From Marsupella aquatica (taxonomy: Eukaryota > Marchantiophyta), in assembly GCA_973895155.1 (NCBI GenBank), contig OZ316898.1, positions 6,386,001 through 6,450,000 of the forward strand: a stretch of DNA of 64,000 nt. Direction: 5' to 3'. A program made the translations under genes and the position numbers. Below are positions 1-10,621 of the stretch, piece after piece; positions within the stretch are counted from its first letter, which is position 1, and each line of letters starts with the position of its first letter. The notes below the pieces were generated by a model. The model worked only from the letters and a program-made list of their open reading frames with translations, was not told where the DNA came from and ran no database searches.

Positions 1-245
1 GCGGGGTGGACGTCCCGGACGTCCCTACGTGGAGGCCGTCCAAGACGTCCTCGAGTTTTTCATGCGGGCCGGCGCGGAAGGAGTCGGCCATCCTTGCAAA
101 AAATGGGTGCCGTCCCGGCCGTCCCTGTGTAGAAGCCGTCCAATCCGGCGCCGTCTTTGCCGTCTTTCGTGAGGAGGCCGTCCAGGACGGCGCCGCCCCG
201 GCCGTCCCTGCGAGAAAGCCGTCCAGGACGTCACCTCATTTTTGA
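1..245. repeat. GC-rich CCGTCC/GGACGG repeat cluster
   Basis: A roughly 38-bp block beginning GTCCCGGCCGTCCCTG and ending GCCGTCCA recurs about three times (near 11, 111 and 194), with many extra CCGTCC and GGACGG hexamers, including the palindrome CCGTCCAGGACGG near 177-189. Both strands are open in places only because the repeat is GC-rich; no protein family is recognised. The cluster is cut by the window edge, so its full extent is unknown. Confidence 0.6.
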
Positions 246-1330
246 AGCTCCTTTCAACTTCTTGCCATCTTGACGTCTAATATGTGAAAACCAGAGTAGC
301 CTTGACGTCTTCCAATGGTATCCTTACCCATTTGAGCTTATACTAACTTAAATTTGCTTAAAGGGCCTTATAAAAACTTAAAAATTTTAAAATTTTATGG
401 TTTTGATACTTTAACTCTCTTTTTGGAATAATCACCTAATTACAACTACTCTGGCTTGAACTTCACCTAATCGGTGCGCTACTCACAAAAGCTACTCAAA
501 AGCATCAAAGCACTATGCTGAGTTCCCCCCCTCACTACTTCGGGGCTCTCCCCCTAAATACCGAAAAAACCACACCAAAGCACCCCTCATGGGGTCACAA
601 CGATGGCGGCTACCCTAGCGGCGCCGCTAAAACCCTGCACTAAGAAATCCCTAAAAAAGGCATGCGGCACACACATGCTGCTAAAACCCTAAACCCTAAA
701 CAAGGGGCCGACGGTGCCTTCGACGGCACCCCAACTGTACACAATGAACCCTGAAATTCCAAGGCACCCCACAATGGCCGAAACTAGGTGCCCTATCAAT
801 TGTACTTTTGAGCTCACCCTTGGATAGCCCTTCTCCTCCTGATCCCGAATCACTCAGCTGCACTCGCAACGGACATCGGACGCGTGAGTTATGGTCGTTT
901 CTGTATCGCGAAAACACAATTTCGCCGGGCCATAACTTGCTCATCCTGGCTCCATTTGAGGAGCGCTGCCTCTTGTTGGAATCAGCTCCGCGAGCTCTTT
1001 CCAACAAGCCCGTGAGTGACCCCTCACAAAAAAGTTGGAAATGCAGAGGCCGTACAACCACATCCGTACGACTATCTACTCCTCTTCTTCACTCTCGGTA
1101 CCCCGGCTTGTGCCCCATGAGTGGGCCTCCTCTTCATCACTCATGGGAGTGAGTGCCACCTCACTTTTCTTCTTCTTTACCGGGGTACTCTTCGTGCTGC
1201 CGCTCCCTTGCTGCCTCAAAGTGGCCAAGGCCTGTCACGCCTTGATGTACCCCTCACCAATGGTGTCTTTCCATAGGGTAGCCTCTTCTCCGGACCGCAA
1301 CTCCAACGGTAGAACTTGCCCTGTGGCCAT
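246..1330. other. Unassigned, probably transposon-derived sequence
   Basis: No coding region can be supported. The first part is AT-rich. From about 800 to 1,100 the sequence contains phrases such as GGCCATAACTTGCTCATCC, which I associate from memory with untranslated parts of plant LTR retrotransposons. Short frames on both strands at 696-1,364 have no recognisable domain and overlap each other. Confidence 0.4.
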
Positions 1331-1660
1331 GGGCTGTGGGTGCCAACCCACACAACCAAGATGAATCGGCTACAAGCCGCGGGCTGTGGGTGACTACCCA
1401 CGCAACCAAACTACAAGAGGCCACAGGCCGTGGGCTGTGGGTGCCAACCCACCCAACCAAGATGAATCGGCTACAAGCCGTGGGCTGTGGGTGACTACCC
1501 ACGCAACCAAACTACAAGAGGCCACAGGCCGTGGGCTGTGGGTGCCAACCCACCCAACCAAGATGAATCGGCTACAAGCCGTGGGCTGTGGGTGACTACC
1601 CACGCAACCAAACTACAAGAGGCCACAGGCCGTGGGCTGTGGGTGCCAACCAACCCAACT
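1331..1660. repeat. 101-bp tandem repeat, about 3.2 copies
   Basis: The unit starts GGGCTGTGGGTGCCAACCCA at 1,331 and recurs at 1,432, 1,533 and 1,634, an exact 101-bp spacing. Each unit consists of two related halves of about 50 bp, one with TGGGTGCCAACCCA and one with TGGGTGACTACCCA, so every half carries a short imperfect hairpin. The later copies are almost identical, which suggests recent expansion. All frames through it are open for periodic reasons and are not genes. Confidence 0.9.
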
Positions 1661-2056
1661 CTGTTGTGTAGCGATGTTTCTGCGCACGACACCCGACTCG
1701 CGGGAGTCCCCCTTCCTCGCAGCTCGCGTCCTCGCGGGCTTGCGGCCCCCCTGCCCGGTCACTCGCGGAGCCCCCTAAGGGGGTTTTAATTTCCCCCTCC
1801 GCCCGCAGCTCGCGCCCTCGCACCTAGTAGCTCGCTCGCCCCATAATTAACCCGGGTCTAGACAAAACTGTTGGGGTCTCCGACTATCCCGAGATGCTTT
1901 AAAAAACTTTACAAACTTAAAGAACATTAAAAAAACTCGCGTCTATGGGCTTATTTATTTACAGGTGTCTTGCTGGTGACACTAATGGTGACTTACCGTG
2001 GCGGGACCCCGTCACAACTCCCCACCCCTATGGCTATAAACGCAGGCTATCTTGGA
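1661..2056. other. GC-rich then AT-rich unassigned stretch
   Basis: The region starts with many TCGC/GCGAG motifs (1,690-1,830) and then becomes AT-rich. It abuts the broken end of the copia integrase at about 2,057, so it may be the element that truncated or replaced the rest of that retrotransposon. I see no gene, LTR pair or target duplication in it. Confidence 0.35.
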
Positions 2057-2530
2057 GTCAAATGCTACTTCAACTTGGGATTTAAAGAATTTAAAGGACT
2101 CTAGTGCCTCACTTTTGAGCTTGAGAAAATTGACCCACGTAAATCTGGAATAGTCATCAATGAAAGTGATAATGTACCTTGCGCTGGAGAGTGTTGGTAT
2201 GGGAAATCATGGTCCACATAAGTTTGTGTGAATCAACTCCAGAGGTCTGTGTGATCTGGAGGCGGCAGCCTTGGGAATTTTGTGACAAGTTTGTTTTCCC
2301 TTCACACAGTCTCGTAGATGTGGTTCTCAGATGGCAATAGAGGGACTCCAACAACGAGGTTATGTTGAGTCATGTGAGCAATTCTCTGAGAGCTGGAGTG
2401 CCCCAGACGTTGATGCCATAGTTGAGACATAGAGAGTCGTGATTCAGACAGATGAAATTGGGCCAATAGACTTGGGTGCGTGAGAAGCTAGTCTATGTTG
2501 AGAACATTTGGTCTGGTCGACTATGCCAGG
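2057..2530 (-). pseudogene. Copia-0 integrase fragment
   Basis: The minus strand gives pieces of the pre-integrase zinc-binding region (CEGK...CHKIPKAAASRSHRPLEL) followed, in shifted frames, by FIDDYSRFTWVNFLKLKSEA, the start of the DDE integrase core. The reading frame changes at least twice and ends at about 2,057 before the second catalytic aspartate. It is a degenerate, truncated copy. Confidence 0.7.
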
Positions 2531-2553
2531 AAGTTGTAGTTTATACAACTTAC

Positions 2554-2934
2554 TCAAAGGATCTCGTGTTCCTTTGAGACGTACCTTGTGTCCAGGTCGT
2601 TGTTGATCCAAAAGTAGCAGTTCGATGAATTGAAGATGACTGAGTGTCCCTGGTCGGCAAGCTTCCCGTTGGATAGGAGGTTCCTACTGGTAATACTAGG
2701 GACGTAAAGAACATCAAAAACTATTTTATTGCTTGAAATTGGAATACATCCAGATCTGGACACAGGCATCTTGGATCCGCTGGCACTTAGGACATTGGAC
2801 TTAGGCAAGCTGCCACAAAGTGTGATAAAGTCGCTTTTATCACAGCTAATGTGGGTGGAAGTTTCACTATCAAGAATCCAAGTGTGACTATTAGGACGAG
2901 TGTCGTCAAGCTCACTGAGCATTGCTTCAACCAT
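2554..2934 (-). pseudogene. Copia-0 protease segment
   Basis: A 126-residue open frame contains WILDSETSTHISCDKSDF, which aligns with the retropepsin active-site region of plant copia polyproteins (usually WxxDSGxxxHM). The catalytic D-S-G triad reads D-S-E here, so the enzyme would be expected to be inactive. The downstream part (PSITSRNLLSNGKLADQGHS) matches the usual protease-to-pre-integrase linker. The frame continues Copia-0 between the gag knuckle and the integrase. Confidence 0.75.
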
Positions 2935-3049
2935 GAGGGCTGACTCATCGTCAATGGGGGCACTGTTCTTCTCAAAATCGCTATCCCCGATGTCGCTATG
3001 AGTAGCCAGGTAGGACTTGGGTCCAAAACCCTTGATGTCTTTGATGCTT

Positions 3050-4067
3050 TGAGTTAACTCTCACATCTGAGTGGGAGACATGGACTTAATATCAGCATAG
3101 GCAGGCCTGTTTTTCAAAATAGTCAGGTTCCCAGTGTCCTTTCTTACTGCAGTAGTTGCAGGAGGGTTTGCCAAAAAAAACTCATGGTGCAGCATTCTTA
3201 GGCCCCCATCGGTTGAGCCTGCCACGGCCACGACCCTTCCTTGACTGTAGTCTCATTGTTGATCTCCATGATGGGATATCTGGGCTTCATGTCGGTTGTC
3301 GCTAGATGCAACGAGGAGTGACTGTTCTGCATGATCTCCAAGTTAGAGGCTTTCGGCAGAACTACTTTGCCTGAAGGTACTCTTCAAAGTCTACAAAGGT
3401 AGCGGTAGTATCTTTGGAATACAAGACACCGTTACAAACATACTTAAATGATGCCTAGCTAGCAGGAAGGTTACACAATTATACTATCTGAATGAGTTCC
3501 TTGTCAAGTATCTCTTTGTCTATTGATCGGGCTATTGATGCAAGCTGCATCACATGATGATCAATTTTCTTGAGGTATTCTTCAACTGATGCTCCCTCAT
3601 GCATCTTGAACTCAACTAGGGCAGTTTTAAGATCTAACTTCCGCTGAATGGCGGTGGATTTAAACTTCTGCTTGAATGAGAGTACGTGACCCAGAGTTAG
3701 CTGGGTCCTTCAAGCATAGTTTCCTAATGATAGGAAATATAGAGACAGTGGAGGCTTTGGTAAGAATTATGATTACCTGCTCCTTGTCTTTCTGAACCGG
3801 GTCTACAATGAGTCTTGTTGTAGCTGTGCTGCTGGTGGCTCCTAACGTGCTGCTCGTGGTTGCGGTTGACCCTGAGAGTGATGGATTCTCTCCCCCAGCT
3901 CCAGGTAGCCCATTGGTGATAGGTTGAGCTGAAGGGTCGACAATGTACCACAGCCCTCTCTCCCGCAGAATCTGTTCAACATGGAAGGCCCAGATGATGT
4001 AGTTTAGTGCTCCTACCAACTTTTCACTATCAGAGAAGGAGATCTTTGTGGTGTCGGAGGAAGACAC
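3050..4067 (-). pseudogene. Copia-0 gag remnant
   Basis: The frame starts with ATG at 4,067 and runs to 3,660, giving the typical plant copia Gag start with a KLVGALNYIIWAFHVEQIL segment. A frame change near 3,660 leads to a UBN2-type segment (KLDLKTALVEFKMHEG) at about 3,635-3,490, then an in-frame stop. At about 3,120-3,165 there is a nucleic-acid-binding knuckle reading CNYCSKKGHWEPDY: a CX2CX4HX4C pattern whose last cysteine has become tyrosine. Gag would form the cytoplasmic particle that packages element RNA. Multiple lesions make this copy non-functional. Confidence 0.75.
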
Positions 4068-4119
4068 ATGTGGTGGGGCCTTGGAATGTCGTGGAGTAAA
4101 GAGTCTCAGAAATCTGGTA

Positions 4120-4131
4120 GCTCTAAGACCA
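4120..4131 (-). other. Degenerate tRNA-Met primer-binding site of Copia-0
   Basis: On the minus strand the bases read TGGTCTTAGAGC, matching the plant copia priming sequence TGGTATCAGAGC at 10 of 12 positions, about 50 bp upstream of the gag ATG. The preceding minus-strand bases end in CA, as an LTR should. Confidence 0.6.
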
Positions 4132-4919
4132 TGAAGAAATTTTCTGAGAATACTTACTTAGTCCTCGTGACTGAGGGAAATTATACACATTGAGAGAAGA
4201 CAGCCGTTAAGCGGCAACTAAGAGTGACCGTAGGATCAGAACCATCAAAGGGATGGAAGACAACCATCACAGCGGAACAAGTGATTAGAATCCTAAAACA
4301 CGTTGACGGACCAAACGAGTTCAAGTGTGACCACCAAACGAGAAGCCTCTTCAGATTTTGCAAAAAATGGTGATACAAAACATGTTTTTTTGTTAAAACA
4401 AGCTTTTTTGAAAAAAATTAAGAAATTGATCAGTTTTTGTATTGCGCCTAGTGACATTTTGGGAGCTAAACTAATGATCTGGAAATAAAATATTTGGATG
4501 TCATGTTTTGCGAGAGACTAGAGACTAGAATACTCACATTTGGAAAAATAAAATGTGTTAGATAAATTTTTGCAGTTGTTTCCAAACTCAAGATTTTGAC
4601 CAAAAACTAAATTTTTTATGATGAGCAACAGTACACTTAAAAAACTTTTCACATACCAAAAGTGATACCGCGTATCAAATTTTGGATTCAGTTTACGAAT
4701 TGACTTTTGCAACCTGCCCAAGCGTTGTTTGATAACAAATTCAAAATAATGATAATAATTTATGAATTGAAAGATACCCAAAACTCCAAATTTGATCGTC
4801 ATGTGAACCCAAGGTTTAGGGACTACCACACAACTGCGCAGTTACATCCACAGTCAGTTACTTCAACTCACTTCCTGTTAAGCTAAGACTCATGACTAAA
4901 TGACACTGTTGCACGATTC
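4132..4919. other. Unassigned AT-rich stretch
   Basis: No gene, tandem repeat or terminal repeat is recognisable. The first 200 bp may be the leftover of the Copia-0 LTR. The remainder is AT-rich, with short meaningless frames on both strands. Confidence 0.4.
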
Positions 4920-6230
4920 AAACCATCAAACCTAATCCCAACCATGATCCACGCATTGAAAATACAAATAATTTTCTAGCTTATAAAATAATGGGAGGAA
5001 TTCAATATGTGATCCTTGGATCATTGGGTTCCCAAACTCAAAACACGTACATCTTCAAAAACATGCTTTAAATTATTTTCCAGTCCTCCAAACCTTGAGA
5101 GGAATTACAATCGTGACACAAGGATCAGAATTATTGCGAACACACAAAAACCTCCTATCAAAACACCTGGTCAGTCCATTTGTCACTAGAAGCAAAACAT
5201 TGGGTATAATCCCAACCATGATACCTGGATCATACTGCTCTCAAAATTCTGGAAACCAGATCATTTTTATATTTTGTGTCTTAGTGAAAACCAATCAAGC
5301 TATGCCACATGGCAAACACAACCCCAAAACTATAAAAGCATGGTCCGTCATAAAATTTTGAGCTTCACTTTCATAGGACCTTCATATTTTCCATTTGTGG
5401 GGCGCTCAAGATTTTGAAAAATTTGTAGTGTTTAAACAATCGTAGAGGCACATCCCGTGAGGAAACCTTGGTTGTATAGAGTTTATGATAACCATGTCTA
5501 GCTCTGAGTCATAAGAAAGCATTGCTAGTTCCATCCAATCCTCCCCCGGGGTTGTTCATAGATTTATTCCTTCTCATTTGCAAGCCAAACTTCCACCCTC
5601 TGAGCGAGTGAAGCCCCAAGTAGACATTAAAGACTCCAATTCAGAGGGAACTGACAAAGACATTTCTTCATATTACGTCTCACCCACTAAACCAGATAAA
5701 TGTCGTCTATTCAATTTTCCATGTCAACAAAGTCAGATTGGCTCACCTTTAGGATCCCCGAAGTATTTGTTCAATTTAGAATAGAGAGAAAGCAAGTTTT
5801 GTCCGTGATGAGAGCATTGGATATAGGAATACCGACACCAGATTCAAAATCACCAGGAATTCTCATTGGAATGCGAAGGATGATCACAGGATCAAATTTG
5901 GTATTCCCCCCAATGGAACAAGGATCCGAGGAGGTTGAAAGGTGTGCTGGAATACCAACGGTGATCCATAGATCATCTTTGAGATTCATAACCGAGGACG
6001 GTTCGAAGGAGTCTAGAATTTGTCTAGGAATACCAACCATGATCCCTGTATTATCTAAGGTATTCCAAAGAAAACTTGGACCAGAGCAAGAGATAATCCA
6101 AATTGGTCCTCGAAGGATGATCACTGGTTCAACTTTGGTATTCCCAAGAGTTAGGGAACATGTACCAAAGGATACTCATATTCGATTAAGACGACAAAGG
6201 ATAATTATTGGATTACTCAGGCAACAATCA
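4920..6230. repeat. Array of ATGATCC..GGATCAT palindromes with 79-bp spacing
   Basis: A palindromic core close to ATGATCCNNGGATCAT, usually preceded by GGAATACCAACC and followed by GGTATTCC, recurs near 4,934, 5,005, 5,110, 5,202, 5,880, 5,958, 6,037, 6,116 and (weakly) 6,195. The last five lie about 79 bp apart. Because 79 is not a multiple of three, the frames open through this region are not repeat proteins. The array lies directly upstream of the transposase remnant at 6.5 kb. That position fits subterminal protein-binding sites of a DNA transposon, though this is inference. Confidence 0.75.
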
Positions 6231-6501
6231 CCAGGGCAACCCCGAGTTAGTCCTTGCATACATGGAAATGGAGAATCGCCTCGTTTGTTGTAGAGTTGTA
6301 ATTTTCCATTGCGTGAGGCAAAACTTCCATGTGTGCAGAGGTTATTTGATCACTATCTCCAAGCTGGAAACGACCCCAAAAGCGACAATAAAGACACTCC
6401 ATTGGAGGGTCCACCTCGTAGAATTACACCTGAGAAGGTGGGGAGCATCTCAAGGATTAAACTAAGAGGGGATGATGTCCTCAGTTCAGGAGATTCATAA
6501 C

Positions 6502-7793
6502 ACTATTGGAAACCACGGACTCCTATAGTAGTTGAATGTTATTGTGAACTAGATGATGAAACTGATAGTGAAGATACCAAAAACATTGCTAGAGTTGTGA
6601 GGACTATTCTAGGATCACAACAGACTAGCAGTCCTTGTGAGGCCTCTGATAATGTGAATTATGAAGGTAATGCCTCCTATGATGGACATGCAGTTCCATC
6701 CAGTCATTTATCTAGTTCCAGTAGTGCAGAGGAAAGTGAGTCAACTGAGTCTAGTTCTACCCATGGTCCTCTCGAAGATGGTGTTGGGGATGTTAATTCT
6801 ACAATCAAGTTTCAAGATGGAATATTGAGAGAGAAAAGCCCTAGTAAAAAGTTGAGAGACAGAATAAGCAGGAAAGACAATGTTATAAAAAGACAATTGA
6901 ATAGAAGAATAACCAAGGATGTGTTCAAATATTCATGTTGTGAGAGTTTTTGTTTGAGGGAATTGGGTTTAGAGCAATGTGCCAAACAACGCAAATACTA
7001 TTTTAGTCTCTCACGTACTCAAAAGAATATCCTTCTTCGAGGTTGCGTGATAAAGAGTGGATCGTATGGATTGAATGAGTATAGTGTTAATGGAAAGGTC
7101 TTATGTCGAGGAGGGTTTAAGAAACTCTTTTCAGTAGGAAACAACCGACTTGCAAAAATTTCACAAAATATGTATAGTCGAATAGAATATGATCCAAATT
7201 GCAAAGAGATTTCTCCTATGAACTTGACACTCATAAGTTGGTTAGAGGAATTCTTTCGAAAGAATGTGGAAAGTCTTCCTAACAAAGACATTTTCCATTT
7301 GCCTGACAACTGGTCAAAGTTGGAAGTTTTTGACACATTCCAAACTGAAACAAAATTATGCAATGAGGTAGGTGTTACATATTCTTGGTTTTGTCGAATT
7401 TGGGAAAAAAGTTTCTCAAGAATGCGAATCCCAAAGAGGAGTCGCTTCTCCACTTGCGGTCCATGTACCGAATTCAAAGCTCTTCGAGACAAAGCTATCT
7501 TGGAAGTTGATTTCGTAAGTTCTCAAAACTATCTTGTTAGTTTGGTTATTTTTTAAATTTTATTTTGGATGATTTGCAAGACTAACACCATTAATTGATA
7601 CCATAACTTTAATTGACTTGATGACTTAGTTTTTTTCTGTGCTTCATTTGACCAAGCTAGAACTAATTTAATTTCTTCTAATTGCAGTCAGATATTCGAC
7701 AGCACTTCAAAAACAATGTGTCACACAAAGTATTGAGAGGGAGAAATTGGCAAAACATCATCAAAAATGTTACAACCATCCAAATAAGTTCAA
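6502..7793 (+). pseudogene. N-terminal half of a DUF7869-like transposase
   Basis: The open frame runs from about 6,502 to 7,512 without an early ATG. After a low-complexity Ser/Glu-rich start, it encodes a cysteine-rich block (FKYSCCESFCLRELG), then LSRTQKNILLRGCV, then WLEEFFRKNVESLPNKDIFHLP and SRMRIPKRSRFSTCGPCTEF. From memory this order is typical of the region ahead of the DUF7869 (RNase H-fold-like) domain in transposon proteins of plants and animals. A GTAAGT donor at 7,513 and a TTCTAATTGCAG acceptor ending at 7,687 define an intron. The second exon gives EREKLAKHHQKCYNHPNKF in a frame shifted by one base, so the copy is damaged. Coding stops at a possible GTAAGA donor near 7,794. 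The continuation of the same protein is found on the opposite strand near 27,050. Confidence 0.7.
7513..7687 (+). other. Intron in the transposase N-half
   Basis: The donor GTAAGT follows the codons for EVDF, and the acceptor is a pyrimidine-rich TTCTAATTGCAG. The interval is AT-rich and has stops in all frames, while family-like coding exists on both sides. This is an inferred splice pair. Confidence 0.65.
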
Positions 7794-9082
7794 TCTGTAA
7801 GAGATTATAACTGATGAATGATAAACAACATGCATAGTGTACCTATCCCAAATCTAGTCATATTTGAACAGCACAAGATAGGAACATATTGGGCCTGTTG
7901 CGTGTCATTATCCCTTAAAGAAGAAGATATATATGAAGGTATATATTGACTTACTAGATACTATATCCCTAAAACAAATAAAATACCCTTTACTTCGTTC
8001 ACATATGATGTCAAATTTGTGTAAGTGACCCCTCCCCCCCCCCCCCCCCAAGCTAAGACATACCTTTTGGCTTAGGATATATATTTGGACATTCCCTTGG
8101 GCATTAATACATTTTGATATATCAATGCAAACATATATAGACAAAACACATGTATGGACACATGATGTACCAATTAATAATGGACACGTGTACCACTAAT
8201 GTAATGCCACATGTTGTTACCTATTAATCCCCCATTCCATAGAAATAAAAATGAGAACATTTAAAAGGGTCTTGCAAAATTAGAAGGAGGTTCAAGAATA
8301 TATGTGCAAGTTAGTTCGGGGGTTAGTTGCTTGTAAAGTAATTATAAAAATTATTGCAAAAGGGATAAAATTGACCCTTGAATGGTTCTCACATCCTTCC
8401 CGTATTAGAATGGAGTGGGAGCCCAGGGGGTTTCCTTTCTACTTGTTCTTTCATAGCCCATTGTGGCTCTTTTGCCTTCTTGCTTGCTTGGTCCCCCTTC
8501 CGTGGGGTTCACGCGAAATAAACCAAAAAAAAATTGATTTTGAGTTGTGTTTCTGTTTATTTGGCTAGTGCCACTCGGCTAGGCGGCTTTGTTGGTGAGG
8601 GCCTGCCTGACTCGGGGTCTACTACGGGATTATGTTGAGTCACTTGGCCTGCCCGCTGGTGGCAGATGAGGGGACTGTTGAAAATCTATGAACCTATATT
8701 GTCCTTGGGTTTTATCTTCATCACGCCAACTGCCTCACTTAATTAATCTTAGCTATTATTTATTATGGTCGTTAGGCACATCAACTATCACCAAATTAGG
8801 TAGTACAAGCACCTTAGGAAGATCATCCAGCTAATTTTGATGATATGTTGGAAGATTAACTGATTTTGTATCAATTTTTGAAAGTTAGACCGGTCAATAA
8901 ACATTTTGTAAATTTTTGTTTTCTTGAAGTAATCAAACAAGTATTTCCCGCTGGTAATCTTGGATATTTTCCCAAGTTCCGTGCACTAAATATGTTGTTA
9001 AGAGTAGTTTTTTAGTCATGAACTTTTGCTAGTAGGGGTGGCTACCTTGTCGCTTGCTTTCTAGTCCCGATCAATATCAAAT
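7794..9082. other. Intergenic stretch with a MITE-like terminus and a poly-C run
   Basis: Around 7,970-8,035 the text AATAAAATACCCTTTACTTC...GTGTAAGTGACCCCT closely resembles the right end of the 9.5-kb MITE (10,090-10,148), so this may be a decayed relative. It is followed by a C homopolymer of about 16 bases near 8,034-8,050. The rest, including the G/C-rich patch at 8,410-8,650, has no recognisable gene. Confidence 0.45.
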
Positions 9083-9257
9083 GTGATACGAGTATCATGT
9101 TATGTTTTTCTTTTTCCTTATCTAGTTTGGCTTAATTCCTTGATAGTGTATGTAACTAAATATTTGCTCCGTCCGTTGCAAAATGATATCTCCAATGATC
9201 TTCCACCTAGTGTCAGCAAAATTGAGTTGGATGATTTGATTAATTGCAACGAAGGTT

Positions 9258-10621
9258 TTGAACAAGGATTTGGTTCTCAAGGAAATTGATTTGAACGATG
9301 ATTTGGATCCGAATGAAATTCTAATCACGATTGACAATTATGAGTTAAATCGCAAACATATGAAATTTTTGTTACCTGGAGGATGGCTAACATCGGAGGT
9401 TGTAAATTCATATTTAATTCTACTAAAGGAAAGGGAAGCCAAGAGGGAAGCGTGCAACACTTTCCTCACTATGAAGTGTCATTTTTTTGATACTTGGTTT
9501 TACACTTGGGGGTCTCACTATATGGATGCCTCCCCATCACCTACGACGTTTTTAGGCCTCGGACCCCCTAAAATGTAAGAAAATTTTTTTTGACCCCTAT
9601 AAAGTTAGAATATTCTTAGAATATTCCAAAATTTTGGTTATAAGGACCCTAATGTTCTTATAAGTTCCAAAATTGGATTTAAAAGACCCTATTGTTCTTC
9701 TCAAAAAATTCTTAAGTCTTTCCTTCGAACGGGTATAGCGACAGAGACACGAAACAGGTAAACGAGATTTTTTTTTCCAGGAAAATCACTGTTACCAGGA
9801 AAAATAATAATTTAAAAATGTCTCCTAAAACATGTTATTTCCAAAAAAAATTAACAATGCAACATTTTTGGCTAGCTTTGGGCGCTACTATTAGCAGCGC
9901 CGGGCACTAGCAAAAAAAACTGGTCGACCGGCAAATTTTATTTTTTTTCAAAAAACAATTTAAAAAAAAAAATCAAAAAAAATTTCCACCCATTTTCTTG
10001 TTACCAGTTTTTTTTCCTGTTACCAGTTTATGTTATTAAATCCTATTTCCTGTTTGCTGTCTTTTGTAAACACCTCCTTCAAACCAATAAAATGACCCTA
10101 TACTTTGTCGCACGTGATATGTCATTTTTGTGGAAGTGAAACCCTCAAGGTTTTACAAACGTCTTTCAAACCCATCTTATGGGTATAGCACAAGTGTTGC
10201 AAATTGGACAAAGAGGATAGGCTATAGCATATTTGAATGTGACAAGGTTCTTGTTCCTATTCATAATGAATCATCTCGACATTGGTCTTTGGCAATAATC
10301 GACCTGAGGGCAAGGAAATTTGAATACTTAGATTCATTGTGTAATGAGGATACACAGGTACTCATAAACTTGGCTAAATATCTTGATGACAAAGCACTTC
10401 ACAAATCCAAACCACAACTTGATGCAATGACTTGGGAAAGAGTCCGAGAAAGAGTCACTCCCAAAAATATTCCTAAACAATTAGATGACTATAATTGTGG
10501 GATGTTTCTTCTCAAGTTTGCTAGTTGCCGGACTTTAAATTTGGCTTTTGACTTCACCTCAAGTGATATGGAGAGGTTTAGAAGAGAAGTGATTTTACAA
10601 ATCGTGACAAGAAAAATTTGA
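9258..10621 (+). pseudogene. Ulp1-type (C48) SUMO protease gene interrupted by a MITE
   Basis: The left part (9,258-9,504) gives KFLLPGGWLTSEVVNSYL, the usual Ulp1 start of the catalytic domain. The right part (10,158-10,621) gives WTKR..., VPIHNESSRHWSLAIIDL, EYLDSL and LDDYNCGMFLLKF. The catalytic set is visible: His at 10,280, Asp at 10,331, Gln at 10,478 and Cys at 10,496. Taking out the insertion at 9,505-10,148 plus one 9-bp duplicate leaves one uninterrupted frame of 236 codons and a stop. The family cleaves SUMO or related modifiers, and C48 genes are often carried by plant DNA transposons. It probably belonged to the same element as the DUF7869-like transposase. The true start may lie further upstream. 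Confidence 0.8.
9505..10148. mobile_element. 644-bp Mutator-like MITE inside the Ulp1 gene
   Basis: The 9-bp sequence GGTTTTACA occurs exactly at both borders (9,496-9,504 and 10,149-10,157), the duplication length expected for Mutator-like elements. The ends form imperfect terminal inverted repeats: CTTGGGGGTCTCACT on the left and, read inward from the right, TTGAGGGTTTCACT. There is no coding capacity, and the inside is AT-rich with homopolymer runs. Removing the element restores the protease frame. Relatives of its ends occur near 7,970-8,035 and, inverted, at 63,540-63,785. Confidence 0.85.

Larger units (their letters stand above)
2057..4131 (-). mobile_element. Copia-0: truncated Ty1/copia element
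   Basis: Read on the minus strand from 4,131 down, the order is a primer-binding-like site, gag, zinc knuckle, protease and integrase, which is the Ty1/copia order. The element stops inside the integrase core at about 2,057; reverse transcriptase, RNase H and the 3' LTR are missing. Several frameshifts and stops separate the pieces. It is only distantly similar to the other three copia elements in the window and looks like the oldest. The sequence beyond 4,132 may be remains of its 5' LTR, but no second LTR exists to confirm this. Confidence 0.8.

Noticed and set aside
1216-1823. Several overlapping frames on both strands
   Set aside because: They are produced by the 101-bp tandem repeat and GC-rich flanks; no start context or domain.
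4518-4829. 103-codon minus-strand frame
   Set aside because: AT-rich, no domain, no repeats or splice context; chance openness is likely.
5700-6293. 197-codon frame with repeating GIPT/RRMITGS phrases, at first sight a repeat protein
   Set aside because: The underlying DNA repeats every 79 bp, not a multiple of three, and both strands are open for the same reason. It is better explained as a palindromic DNA array.
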